DNA of 53,327 nt from NCBI GenBank assembly GCA_002746215.1, contig NVWI01000004.1, positions 63,554-116,880 on the forward strand, in the 5' to 3' direction. Shown here one piece after another: positions 27,687-35,566 of this stretch; within the stretch, counting starts at the first letter, position 1; each line of letters begins with the position of its first letter. Made by a program: the position numbers and the translations under genes. The DNA comes from SAR86 cluster bacterium (lineage in GTDB: Bacteria > Pseudomonadota > Gammaproteobacteria > Pseudomonadales > Pseudohongiellaceae). The notes under the pieces are model-generated. The model was given only the letters and a program-made list of their open reading frames with translations, did no database searches and was not told the origin of the DNA.

Positions 27687-28099
27687 TTCTTTACTATCTT
27701 TAAAACACTTCGTTTCATTTTTAAGTTATTCTGCACTGATTAAAAATAGACAACCCACTTAGCCCCAAAGAAAAAGCTTTGATCTAAAACTATGACAATA
27801 GTCGGCACTATTCTGGTTGGCCTTGGTCTGGCTGGAGTAATGGTATTTGTGGCTGAAAAAAATTGCACTAAAATGACTGCTTGAGCCCATTCAAAGACTA
27901 CGAGAAGAAATAGAGAAAGAAATTAAGAGATAAAAGAGAATCAGGGCAAATCGATCTCTATGATGAGACTGCGTCATCAGCGCAGCACAAACGAGGCAAC
28001 AAATAAAATTAATGAAAGTGCATACATCTAGAGCATGTAACTGAATTAATTTTATCTGTTAACGAAGTATGAACAAGCGCAATAGCAGAAAACATTAAA
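27687..28099 (+). other. Intergenic region of 413 bases between yqeY and dnaG
   Basis: No full gene is seen. It contains a 30-codon frame at 27792-27884 encoding MTIVGTILVGLGLAGVMVF, one possible membrane helix. In the next frame immediately after (27880-27933) is LEPIQRLREEIEKEIKR, a charged helix. The pair looks like a small membrane protein broken by a frameshift, but could be chance. Near 27961-27979 TGATGA and TCATCA form a small hairpin. An 11-bp inverted repeat at 28003-28055 lies just before dnaG. Confidence 0.45.
28003..28055. repeat. 11-bp inverted repeat upstream of dnaG
   Basis: ATAAAATTAAT at 28003-28013 and ATTAATTTTAT at 28045-28055 are perfect inverted copies separated by 31 bases, ending 44 bases ahead of the dnaG start. 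The arms are A/T only, so chance or a weak stem in the dnaG leader are both possible. Confidence 0.4.
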
Positions 28100-29875
28100 A
28101 TGTCCGGCTTTATCCCACAATCCTTCATCGATGATTTACTTTCACGTGCAGACATAGTGGATGTAGTAGGAGCATGTGTCACTCTTAGAAAAACAGGTAA
28201 AAATTATAGCGGACTTTGTCCTTTCCATCAGGAAAAAACCCCCTCTTTCTCGGTAGAGCCAGCCAAACAGTTTTATTATTGTTTCGGTTGCGGCAAAGGC
28301 GGTAATGCCATTGGTTTTATAATGGATTACGAGAATATCGAATACCCCCAGGCGATTGAATCACTCGCAAATAGCATGGGCCTAGAAGTTCCCAGAGAAG
28401 AGTCTGTCCAACTACAACAACAGCGCGAACTTAATCAAAGGCTTTATGATGTACTGCAAGATGCATCAAACTATTATCAACAGCAGCTACGCAAACACCC
28501 AGAAAAAAATACTGTCATTAAATATCTTAAAGACCGTGGCTTAAGTGGTGAAATCGCTCGCGACTTCAAACTAGGTTTTGCTCCGCCAGGTTGGCAAAAT
28601 TTACTGGGAAAACTTGGAGCGACTACAGACACGAAAAAAGCTTTACTTAATGCCGGCTTTTTAATTGAAAATCCTGAAAATAAACGCAACCCGATTTATG
28701 ACCGTTTCCGAAATCGCATTATGTTCCCAATTCGAGATCAACGGGGACGGGTGATGGCCTTTGGTGGAAGAGTCATTGGTGACGACAAACCTAAGTACCT
28801 TAATTCTCCGGAAACTCCGGTTTTTCACAAAGGAGAAGAACTTTATGGACTTTATGAAGCCAAACAAAAGGTGCGCAAACTTGAACGCATATTAATTGTT
28901 GAAGGTTATATGGATGTAATTGCCTTAGCTCAAAACGACATTAATTATTGTGTTGCAACCCTGGGAACAGCAACCTCTACTTCCCACTTAAAAAAGCTAT
29001 TTAAATTAGTCCCTGAAATTGTGTTTTGCTTCGACGGAGATAATGCAGGCCGTGATGCTGCCTGGCGAGCTTTGCAACAAGCCATTCCCCTTATGGAAGA
29101 TGGGCGAAGTGCACGTTTCTTGTTTTTGCCTGATGGTGAAGATCCGGATAGTCAGGTTAGACAAATTGGCTCTAAAGCTTTTGTTAATTCTATTGGCAAA
29201 GCTACTCAATTAGCAGAATTCTTTTTTGAAAATTTGTGCTCTCAAGTTGATATGGAATCACTTGAAGGCAAAGCTAAATTAGGCACGCTCGCAATGCCCC
29301 TTATTAAGCAATTTCCTGCTGGTCTACTACACCAGCTTATTCTTGATCAACTTGCAAAGATAACGGGTGTTGATTTAGACACTTTAAGCAAGATGAGCGA
29401 AGAAAAATCAATAGCTACTGAATCTCATCCTAATGCACCAGCAGAACAGCCCGTTTTTGTAAATAAGCCTGTTGACACTTCAAATAAAAAAGCTCGCACT
29501 AAATCTACTCATTCGGCCTGTAGAAAAGCAGTTAACCTTATTTTACTGAAACCAGGCATCGTAAATAATGTTGAGGTAAACAGTTCAATCAGACAACTTA
29601 ACAATAGTGATGCCGATTTATTGTTCGAAGTTATCGAGCTAGCCAAAAACACTGCCGCTAAAAGCACTCATGAGTTACTGGCAAGCATTTATGGCACCCC
29701 TATTGGCTCCCAGTTAATACAATTACAGGATCGTGAGCAAATTACACCCGCATCAGGCATTGAAAGTGAATTTAAAGAAATTGTGCAATATTTAGCCCGT
29801 ATTGCTAAGCGGAAAGAGACGCAAAATGCGCTTTTAGCGGAAGCTAGAAAAAAATTAGCAGCAAAAAAACAGTAA
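28100..29875 (+). CDS. dnaG: DNA primase DnaG
   Basis: Synthesises RNA primers for lagging-strand replication with the DnaB helicase. The 591-residue protein has the CHC2 zinc finger (Cys40, His43, Cys61, Cys64), the primase core with FGGRVIGDDKPKYLNSPE, the TOPRIM domain (IVEGYMDVIALAQ and FCFDGDNAGRDAAWRAL) and a C-terminal helicase-binding domain from about residue 470. Length is normal. It lies between yqeY and rpoD in the conserved order. Confidence 0.97.
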   Translation: MSGFIPQSFIDDLLSRADIVDVVGACVTLRKTGKNYSGLCPFHQEKTPSFSVEPAKQFYYCFGCGKGGNAIGFIMDYENIEYPQAIESLANSMGLEVPREESVQLQQQRELNQRLYDVLQDASNYYQQQLRKHPEKNTVIKYLKDRGLSGEIARDFKLGFAPPGWQNLLGKLGATTDTKKALLNAGFLIENPENKRNPIYDRFRNRIMFPIRDQRGRVMAFGGRVIGDDKPKYLNSPETPVFHKGEELYGLYEAKQKVRKLERILIVEGYMDVIALAQNDINYCVATLGTATSTSHLKKLFKLVPEIVFCFDGDNAGRDAAWRALQQAIPLMEDGRSARFLFLPDGEDPDSQVRQIGSKAFVNSIGKATQLAEFFFENLCSQVDMESLEGKAKLGTLAMPLIKQFPAGLLHQLILDQLAKITGVDLDTLSKMSEEKSIATESHPNAPAEQPVFVNKPVDTSNKKARTKSTHSACRKAVNLILLKPGIVNNVEVNSSIRQLNNSDADLLFEVIELAKNTAAKSTHELLASIYGTPIGSQLIQLQDREQITPASGIESEFKEIVQYLARIAKRKETQNALLAEARKKLAAKKQ

Positions 29876-29955
29876 AATGTGCTTAAAACTTGAATTTTAG
29901 CCCGCAAACCCCATCTAAATACAAGTAAGAGCTAGCATCAATTTAACTGCTTGGA

Positions 29956-29961
29956 TATAAT
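29956..29961 (+). promoter_or_regulatory. Candidate -10 element of an internal rpoD promoter
   Basis: A perfect TATAAT preceded by GA lies 70 bases before the rpoD start, in the 155-base dnaG-rpoD gap. The -35 at ideal spacing is poor (TAGCAT at 29933-29938). An internal promoter ahead of rpoD would fit the E. coli arrangement. Confidence 0.4.
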
Positions 29962-30030
29962 AGTCGGTTAGTTTTTCTCCATTGAACACTCCATTCCTTT
30001 CACAGGTTATACCATAGGTGACTTAGTCAT

Positions 30031-31878
30031 ATGAGCGATATCGGCACTCAACAATCCAGCCTCAAAACCTTAATTGCAAAAGGGAAAGACCAAGGCTACT
30101 TGACTTATGCTCAGGTGAATGACCATTTGCCTGAATCTATTTCTGACCCAGATCAGGTTGAAGACATTATTCAAATGATTAATGACATGGGCATCAAGGT
30201 TTATGAAAACGCTCCTGATGCTGATGAATTGCTCATGCTTGAAAATGAGTCGACCGACGAACTCGCCGCCGCTGAAGCTGCTGCGGCCCTTGCCGCTGTA
30301 GAAAATGAGGCTGGACGTACAACCGATCCCGTTCGTATGTATATGCGAGAAATGGGCACAGTTGAGTTGCTGACACGCGAAGGTGAAATTGTCATTGCCA
30401 AGCGTATTGAAGAAGGTATTCGCGAGTTAATGGCCGCTATGGCATTCTTCCCTGGAACTGTTGAATTCATACTTAATGAATATGCTCAATACGAAAAGGA
30501 AGAACGTAAACTCAGTGATATCATGACCGGTTATCTTGATACTAATGACGATCTCATTATTCCACCGCCACAGGTTCAAGTTGCGAACGTTAGCGCAACT
30601 AATGATAGTTCAAATAATGATGGCACAGCTACGACTACAGACGATGATGATGATGAAGCCAGCACTGGACCAGATCCGGAAGAAGCAAAAATCCGTTTTG
30701 CTGAACTGAAGAAGTCGTATAGTGCCAGCCAACGCGCGCTTAAAAAATATGGTCATCAACATGAAAAAGGAATTGCTGCCCTAGTATCGTTAGGTGAAGT
30801 CTTTAAATACTTCAAACTGATTCCAAAGCAGTTTGATCCATTACTTGAGCATATCCGAGGCATACTAAACCGCATCATGCGACACGAACGAAACATACAA
30901 AAACTCGTTGTGCGCACGGCTAAAATGCCCCGCCCATCTTTTATCCGAGAATTTCCTGGTAATGAAATTAACCAAAAATGGATTGAACCTTATTTAAAAG
31001 GCAAACCTTATTCTGAAGCTTTAGCGAAAGTTAAAGTGGAGGTTGTCCGTGCTCAACGAAAATTATCATTAGTTGAGTCTGAAACTGGACTCACCATCTC
31101 AGAGATAAAAGATATCAATCGCCAAATGTCGATTGGAGAAGCTAAGTCTCGTCGCGCCAAAAAAGACATGGTTGAAGCAAATTTACGTCTGGTTATTTCC
31201 ATTGCCAAAAAGTACACCAACAGAGGTCTACAATTTCTTGACCTTATTCAAGAGGGCAATATCGGCTTAATGAAAGCCGTGGATAAATTTGAATATCGAC
31301 GTGGTTATAAGTTTTCAACGTATGCCACATGGTGGATTCGCCAAGCGATTACCCGCTCAATTGCTGACCAAGCCAGGACTATTCGTATTCCAGTGCATAT
31401 GATTGAAACCATCAACAAACTCAATCGTATTTCCAGGCAGATGTTGCATGAAAAAGGACGTGAACCAACACCAGAAGAGCTTGGTGAACGTATGGAATTA
31501 TCAGAAGACAAAATTCGCAAAGTCTTAAAAATAGCCAAAGAACCCATTTCCATGGAAACCCCAATTGGCGATGATGAGGATTCACATCTAGGCGACTTCA
31601 TTGAAGATGCCAACATTGACTCACCAATAGACTCAACCCTGGATGAAGGCCTTAGGGAAGCGACTAAAGATGTACTAGGCAGTTTAACTGCACGGGAAGC
31701 CAAAGTACTACGCATGCGCTTCGGCATTGACATGAATACCGACCATACCTTGGAAGAAGTAGGCAAACAATTCGATGTCACCCGTGAGCGTATTCGCCAA
31801 ATCGAAGCCAAAGCCTTAAGAAAACTGAGACACCCAACCAGATCAGATCACTTGCGCAGTTTCTTGGACGAAAACTAA
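30031..31878 (+). CDS. rpoD: RNA polymerase primary sigma factor RpoD (sigma-70)
   Basis: 615 residues, the size of gammaproteobacterial RpoD. Region 1.1 is at the N-terminus, region 1.2 is [16 protein letters not shown], and a large non-conserved insert contains an acidic stretch ([10 protein letters not shown]). Region 2 begins [14 protein letters not shown] with the -10-reading helix [11 protein letters not shown]; region 3 follows; region 4 has the -35-reading [17 protein letters not shown] and ends SFLDEN. The gene ends the macromolecular synthesis block and is followed by a strong terminator. Confidence 0.98.
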   Translation: MSDIGTQQSSLKTLIAKGKDQGYLTYAQVNDHLPESISDPDQVEDIIQMINDMGIKVYENAPDADELLMLENESTDELAAAEAAAALAAVENEAGRTTDPVRMYMREMGTVELLTREGEIVIAKRIEEGIRELMAAMAFFPGTVEFILNEYAQYEKEERKLSDIMTGYLDTNDDLIIPPPQVQVANVSATNDSSNNDGTATTTDDDDDEASTGPDPEEAKIRFAELKKSYSASQRALKKYGHQHEKGIAALVSLGEVFKYFKLIPKQFDPLLEHIRGILNRIMRHERNIQKLVVRTAKMPRPSFIREFPGNEINQKWIEPYLKGKPYSEALAKVKVEVVRAQRKLSLVESETGLTISEIKDINRQMSIGEAKSRRAKKDMVEANLRLVISIAKKYTNRGLQFLDLIQEGNIGLMKAVDKFEYRRGYKFSTYATWWIRQAITRSIADQARTIRIPVHMIETINKLNRISRQMLHEKGREPTPEELGERMELSEDKIRKVLKIAKEPISMETPIGDDEDSHLGDFIEDANIDSPIDSTLDEGLREATKDVLGSLTAREAKVLRMRFGIDMNTDHTLEEVGKQFDVTRERIRQIEAKALRKLRHPTRSDHLRSFLDEN

Positions 31879-31899
31879 GCAAGACTGGCATGAACTCTT

Positions 31900-31929
31900 G
31901 GGGCGCACTATAATGCGCCCCTTCTTTTT
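31900..31929 (+). terminator. Intrinsic terminator of rpoD
   Basis: Stem GGGGCGCA (31900-31907) and TGCGCCCC (31914-31921) around CTATAA, followed by TTCTTTTTG. It starts 22 bases after the rpoD stop. Confidence 0.9.
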
Positions 31930-32026
31930 GTAACGAATATATTTCTTAAAACACCGAAGATTTACAAAAGTTACATTGAGAAAGCTTCACCCTTACAATC
32001 TCAATGCAAGCAGTAGCGATAAATAA

Positions 32027-32103
32027 GGGCCCGTAGCTCAGCTGGTTAGAGCATCCGACTCATAATCGGCAGGTCGAAGGTTCAAGTCCTTCCGGGCCCA
32101 CCA
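32027..32103 (+). tRNA. ileX: tRNA-Ile2 with CAT anticodon
   Basis: 77 bases including the encoded CCA. The acceptor stem GGGCCCG pairs with CGGGCCC, the D-arm contains AGCTCAGCTGGTTAGAGC, the anticodon loop is CTCATAA and the T-loop is GTTCAAGTC. A CAT anticodon can belong to elongator Met or to Ile2, whose wobble C becomes lysidine. The position directly after rpoD matches E. coli ileX, and the G/C-rich acceptor stem resembles it, so Ile2 is preferred. A modest -10 (TACAAT, 31994-31999) precedes it. Confidence 0.88.
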
Positions 32104-32440
32104 TTTTTATCTCACTTAACCGTAAAACCCCAAACATTTCTTATGCTCTATAATTAAGAATAAGACTCTACCATTTAAAAAAATAAATTCAGCTCTTGTG
32201 GTAGCTGCTCAGCTTCTTCGAATTGCTTAATAGCCTATTTATTGTGCACTAGTTTTAATAAGCAAATTAGTTAATTCTAAATGTTTTTAAAAGCAGCATT
32301 CCTTAAGCAATAAGGTATAATGCGGCGCCTCATGCGCACTAGGGGCTATTCATGCGCACTAGGGCTATTATTCGCTCTTTATCTGTAAAGAATTGTATGT
32401 ATTTTAATCTAGTTTTAATTAATCCAATAGCAGTCACCTA
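32104..32440 (+). other. Intergenic region of 337 bases between the tRNA and the exporter gene
   Basis: No gene seen. A TATAAT at 32316-32321 lacks a good -35. A tandem repeat follows at 32331-32369. The exporter ATG at 32441 has no clear ribosome binding site (AGTCACCTA precedes it). Confidence 0.4.
32331..32369 (+). repeat. Near-perfect tandem duplication of 19-20 bases
   Basis: CATGCGCACTAGGGGCTATT (32331-32350) is directly followed by CATGCGCACTAGGGCTATT (32351-32369), differing by one G. It lies 71 bases before the exporter gene and may be a recent slippage duplication or a doubled regulator site. Confidence 0.8.
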
Positions 32441-33658
32441 ATGAGCGAACAAGCCCCACCTGAAAAAATTTCTTTATCTTTTATCACATTGATGGCTGCG
32501 CTTATGTCATTAACTGCAATATCAATTGATGCCATGATGCCTGCTTTGGGGCAAATAGGCGAAGATCTAAATGTTAAAAACCCCAATGATGTTCAATTTA
32601 TTATCACCAGTTTATTGCTGGGTTTAGCACCAGGGATACTTTTTTTCGGGCCTTTCGCAGACTCCTTTGGCAGGAAAAAAGCCATCTATCTAGGGGTCAG
32701 CATTTTCCTTTGTGGTTGCATAGCATCAATATTTTCAACAAGTTTTGAAATCATGCTGTTAGGCAGGCTACTGCAAGGCTTTGGCACTGCCTCTTGCCGT
32801 GTAGCCACGATTTGCATGATACGAGATCAATTCGAAGGCAATGCTATGGCTAGAGTCATGTCCTTTATTATGATCATTTTTATACTCAGCCCGGCATTGG
32901 CGCCATCGTTAGGTCAAGTGATCTTATTATTTGCCCACTGGCGTGCAATTTTCGTTGTAATGTTTATCCTCGGGATTACCTCTGTTATCTGGCTAGCATT
33001 TAAGCAAGAAGAAACCTTAAAACCTGAGAACAGACACCCTTTCAAAATAAAACCTATACTTCGCGCTGTTCTTGAAACTGTGAATAACAGAACATCCAGA
33101 GGTTACACCATAGCCTCAGGAGTAATCTTTGGCGCTTTTGTTGGGTATCTGAACTCGGCTCAACAAATTCTGCAGGAACAATATGCATTAGGTGAAGCCT
33201 TTGCTTTAGTGTTCGGCTTTTTAGCTCTGGCATTAGGCATCGCTTCTTTTGCTAATTCAAGGTGGGTGTATAAATATGGCATGGAAAAAATTTGCCACAC
33301 CTCTTTACTAGTCATGGTAGGGGCTACAACTATCTTTTTACCCATCAGCTTGTTATTAAACGGACATCCGCCGCTTATTCTCCTTATTACCTACCTCTTC
33401 GTTGCGTTTTTCTGCTGTGGTTTACTATTTGGCAACTTTAATACTATGGCAATGCATCCTCTTGGCCATATTGCTGGAGCTGCCAGCTCAGTAATCGGCT
33501 GCCTCCAAACCCTGCTTTCAGCCAGCCTGGGAGCAATTATTGGTTATCTCTATGACGGAACTATAAACCCCTTAATCATAGGCTTCTTTTTACTGGGGAT
33601 TTGGTCTTTTCTATTGGTTTCACGACTAACTAAAAACCCACAAGCTCAATCAGTCTAA
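32441..33658 (+). CDS. Bcr/CflA-type multidrug efflux transporter (MFS)
   Basis: 405 residues forming about 12 hydrophobic segments, standard for the drug:H+ antiporter group. The N-terminus LTAISIDAMMPALGQIGEDL, with an acidic residue in the first helix, and the loop GPFADSFGRKKAI (MFS motif A) are typical of Bcr/CflA proteins, as is GRLLQGFGTASCRVATICMIRD (motif C region). Homologues export bicyclomycin, chloramphenicol or dipeptides, but the substrate here cannot be deduced. It stands alone. Confidence 0.88.
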   Translation: MSEQAPPEKISLSFITLMAALMSLTAISIDAMMPALGQIGEDLNVKNPNDVQFIITSLLLGLAPGILFFGPFADSFGRKKAIYLGVSIFLCGCIASIFSTSFEIMLLGRLLQGFGTASCRVATICMIRDQFEGNAMARVMSFIMIIFILSPALAPSLGQVILLFAHWRAIFVVMFILGITSVIWLAFKQEETLKPENRHPFKIKPILRAVLETVNNRTSRGYTIASGVIFGAFVGYLNSAQQILQEQYALGEAFALVFGFLALALGIASFANSRWVYKYGMEKICHTSLLVMVGATTIFLPISLLLNGHPPLILLITYLFVAFFCCGLLFGNFNTMAMHPLGHIAGAASSVIGCLQTLLSASLGAIIGYLYDGTINPLIIGFFLLGIWSFLLVSRLTKNPQAQSV

Positions 33659-33937
33659 ACTTGCTAGCTGTATGCACAGCCACACAAGATTACACCATTG
33701 TTTTATCTCAATTATTGCACAATTTGACGTTAACTCCCGCTAACTGATAGTGGTACTATCTGTGTTGGAATGCTTTTGGCACAATGCAAATTTAAGAGTA
33801 ACATCAACTGGTTTGTAACTGGAAGTTGATAAAATTCTTAAAAAGATTTCTTAGAAATCAATGAGTAAGTACAGTCTGAAACGATAACTCCGACATTTCC
33901 TGAAACAGGAAATATCACCGCTCACTAGGGGGATACA

Positions 33938-35503
33938 ATGAAAACAATACAAATTGTTAAAACAAAAATTTTTGCTTTTATTCTAATACTAGGATTAACA
34001 CAGCCTGGATATGCTGCTTTGGTAGATATGGCAGAATATCAAGACTGGGATGGGGTTGAAGCTTCCATTTCTACTGAGGATATTAATGCTCTGCAACCGG
34101 ACGGCATGAGTGCATTATTTTGGGCAGCGTATTATGAAGAAACTGATATGGTTAGTCTTTTATTAGATGCTGGCGCAGACGCCAGTGTTCAAAATAGATA
34201 CGGCCTGACGCCTCTTATTCAAGCTTCAATTACCGGCAATGGTGAAATCATTTCATTGTTATTAGATGCTGGCGCCGATGCAAATGCTAGAACACTTCAA
34301 GGTGATACGGCCTTAATGAATGCCGCTAAAGCCGGCACGCTCCAAGGTGTTCAAGCCCTGATTGAGGCCGGAGCAGACGTAAACGCCAGAGATTCTTATT
34401 CATTTCAAACGCCAATGATGTGGGCGGCTGCTTTCAATAGCGCCGAAATAGTCCGTATTTTGGGAGAAAATGGTGCCGACGTTGATGCGCGTTCTGCTGA
34501 ACTTATTTTTTCAGGTGTCCAGCAAGGTGGTGTAGCCGGTGATTTCCCAAATGGCGGCTTAACTTCACTGCACCATGCTGCACGTGAAAATGCGATTGAA
34601 GCCGTTGAAGCACTTTTAGCGCTAGGTGCTAATCCCGACATTTTGGACCCCCAAGGTATTTCACCACTGCGGGTTGCTGCTACCAATGAAAATTTAGACC
34701 TTGCCAAAGTTTTAATAGAGGGCGGTGCAGATATTAATGATGGTTCACTAGTGGATATCATGGAAATCCCCTACAAAAGATTAGCTTGGCAGCACGCTGC
34801 AAGAAACTACGACGACCAGACAACCGTTGAAGAGCTCACTGCATTAATGATTGAGATGGGCGTAGATGTAGATTCCGCTCCTGATAATGCGACGCCTGTT
34901 TTCAGCACAAACTTTGTTGGAGATGCTGGGACTAAAGACCAAACAGCGTTATATAACGCGGTATTAGGTGATCGCCTTGAAATAGTAACAATGCTACTTG
35001 AGCATGGAGCAAATGCTAATTCTCTTAACGATGGCAATACTCCACTAGCAGCCCTGTTCAATATTTACACTGGATTTCGCCCGCCAAATGCAGTCAATGG
35101 AGAGGTCGCAGATGAAGAACCCACTCTAGAAGAAAAAATGGCTCTGGCGGATTTACTATTTGAGTATGGTGCAGATATTAATGCGGTCATAGGAACGGGT
35201 GGCAATATCCTTCATCAAGCAGCTTCGTTAGGAGAAGATGAAATTGTTGGATTCCTGATTGAAAAAGGTGTCGATTTATCTGTGAAAGACGATAGCAACC
35301 GAACGGCTTTAGACATTGCCAGTGGTGTTCCACCTGTTGGTGGCGAGAAACCAGCCATGTTTGGTATGCCTACACCAGAAACTCCAATCTATGAATCCAC
35401 CATGGCTATACTGACTGAAACTATGAATGTTCAGGGTGTTGCTATTGAAGAATATGTAGCACCTCCTTCTGAAGAAGGTGATGAGGACTCTGAAGAAGCT
35501 TAA
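33938..35503 (+). CDS. Periplasmic ankyrin-repeat protein
   Basis: 521 residues. Signal peptide ends near PGYAALV. Then follow about eight to nine ankyrin repeats with typical GxTALxxAA and LLxxGADxN elements, for example MVSLLLDAGADASVQNRYGLT, QALIEAGADVNARD and HHAARENAIEAVEALLALGAN. Two longer inserts interrupt the solenoid, around residues 265-300 and 375-405. The acidic tail is SEEGDEDSEEA. A good AGGGGG precedes the ATG. The gene is 63 bases ahead of the DUF1592-type gene and likely co-transcribed with it. Ankyrin proteins of this type precede DUF1592 genes in other marine gammaproteobacteria, as I recall; a scaffold or protective partner role is inference. Confidence 0.88.
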   Translation: MKTIQIVKTKIFAFILILGLTQPGYAALVDMAEYQDWDGVEASISTEDINALQPDGMSALFWAAYYEETDMVSLLLDAGADASVQNRYGLTPLIQASITGNGEIISLLLDAGADANARTLQGDTALMNAAKAGTLQGVQALIEAGADVNARDSYSFQTPMMWAAAFNSAEIVRILGENGADVDARSAELIFSGVQQGGVAGDFPNGGLTSLHHAARENAIEAVEALLALGANPDILDPQGISPLRVAATNENLDLAKVLIEGGADINDGSLVDIMEIPYKRLAWQHAARNYDDQTTVEELTALMIEMGVDVDSAPDNATPVFSTNFVGDAGTKDQTALYNAVLGDRLEIVTMLLEHGANANSLNDGNTPLAALFNIYTGFRPPNAVNGEVADEEPTLEEKMALADLLFEYGADINAVIGTGGNILHQAASLGEDEIVGFLIEKGVDLSVKDDSNRTALDIASGVPPVGGEKPAMFGMPTPETPIYESTMAILTETMNVQGVAIEEYVAPPSEEGDEDSEEA

Positions 35504-35566
35504 GTTCTAACGGACTAAGCTACTGGGCAACAATAAATACTTAAAAAACAATGTAGGTATCGACAA

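Noticed and set aside
30600-30670. Acidic Asp-rich stretch in RpoD as an insertion
   Set aside because: The non-conserved region between sigma regions 1 and 2 is normally variable and acidic in gammaproteobacteria.
31305-31811. 168-codon open frame on the minus strand inside rpoD
   Set aside because: It is fully antisense to conserved sigma regions 2-4, is Ser/Arg-rich in the manner of shadow frames, and has no recognisable domain.
32316-32321. TATAAT as promoter of the exporter gene
   Set aside because: No acceptable -35 at 16-18 bases; kept only as a remark.
34405-34761. 118-codon minus-strand frame inside the ankyrin gene
   Set aside because: Low-complexity Ser/Ala composition mirrors the ankyrin codons on the other strand; no ribosome binding site or domain.
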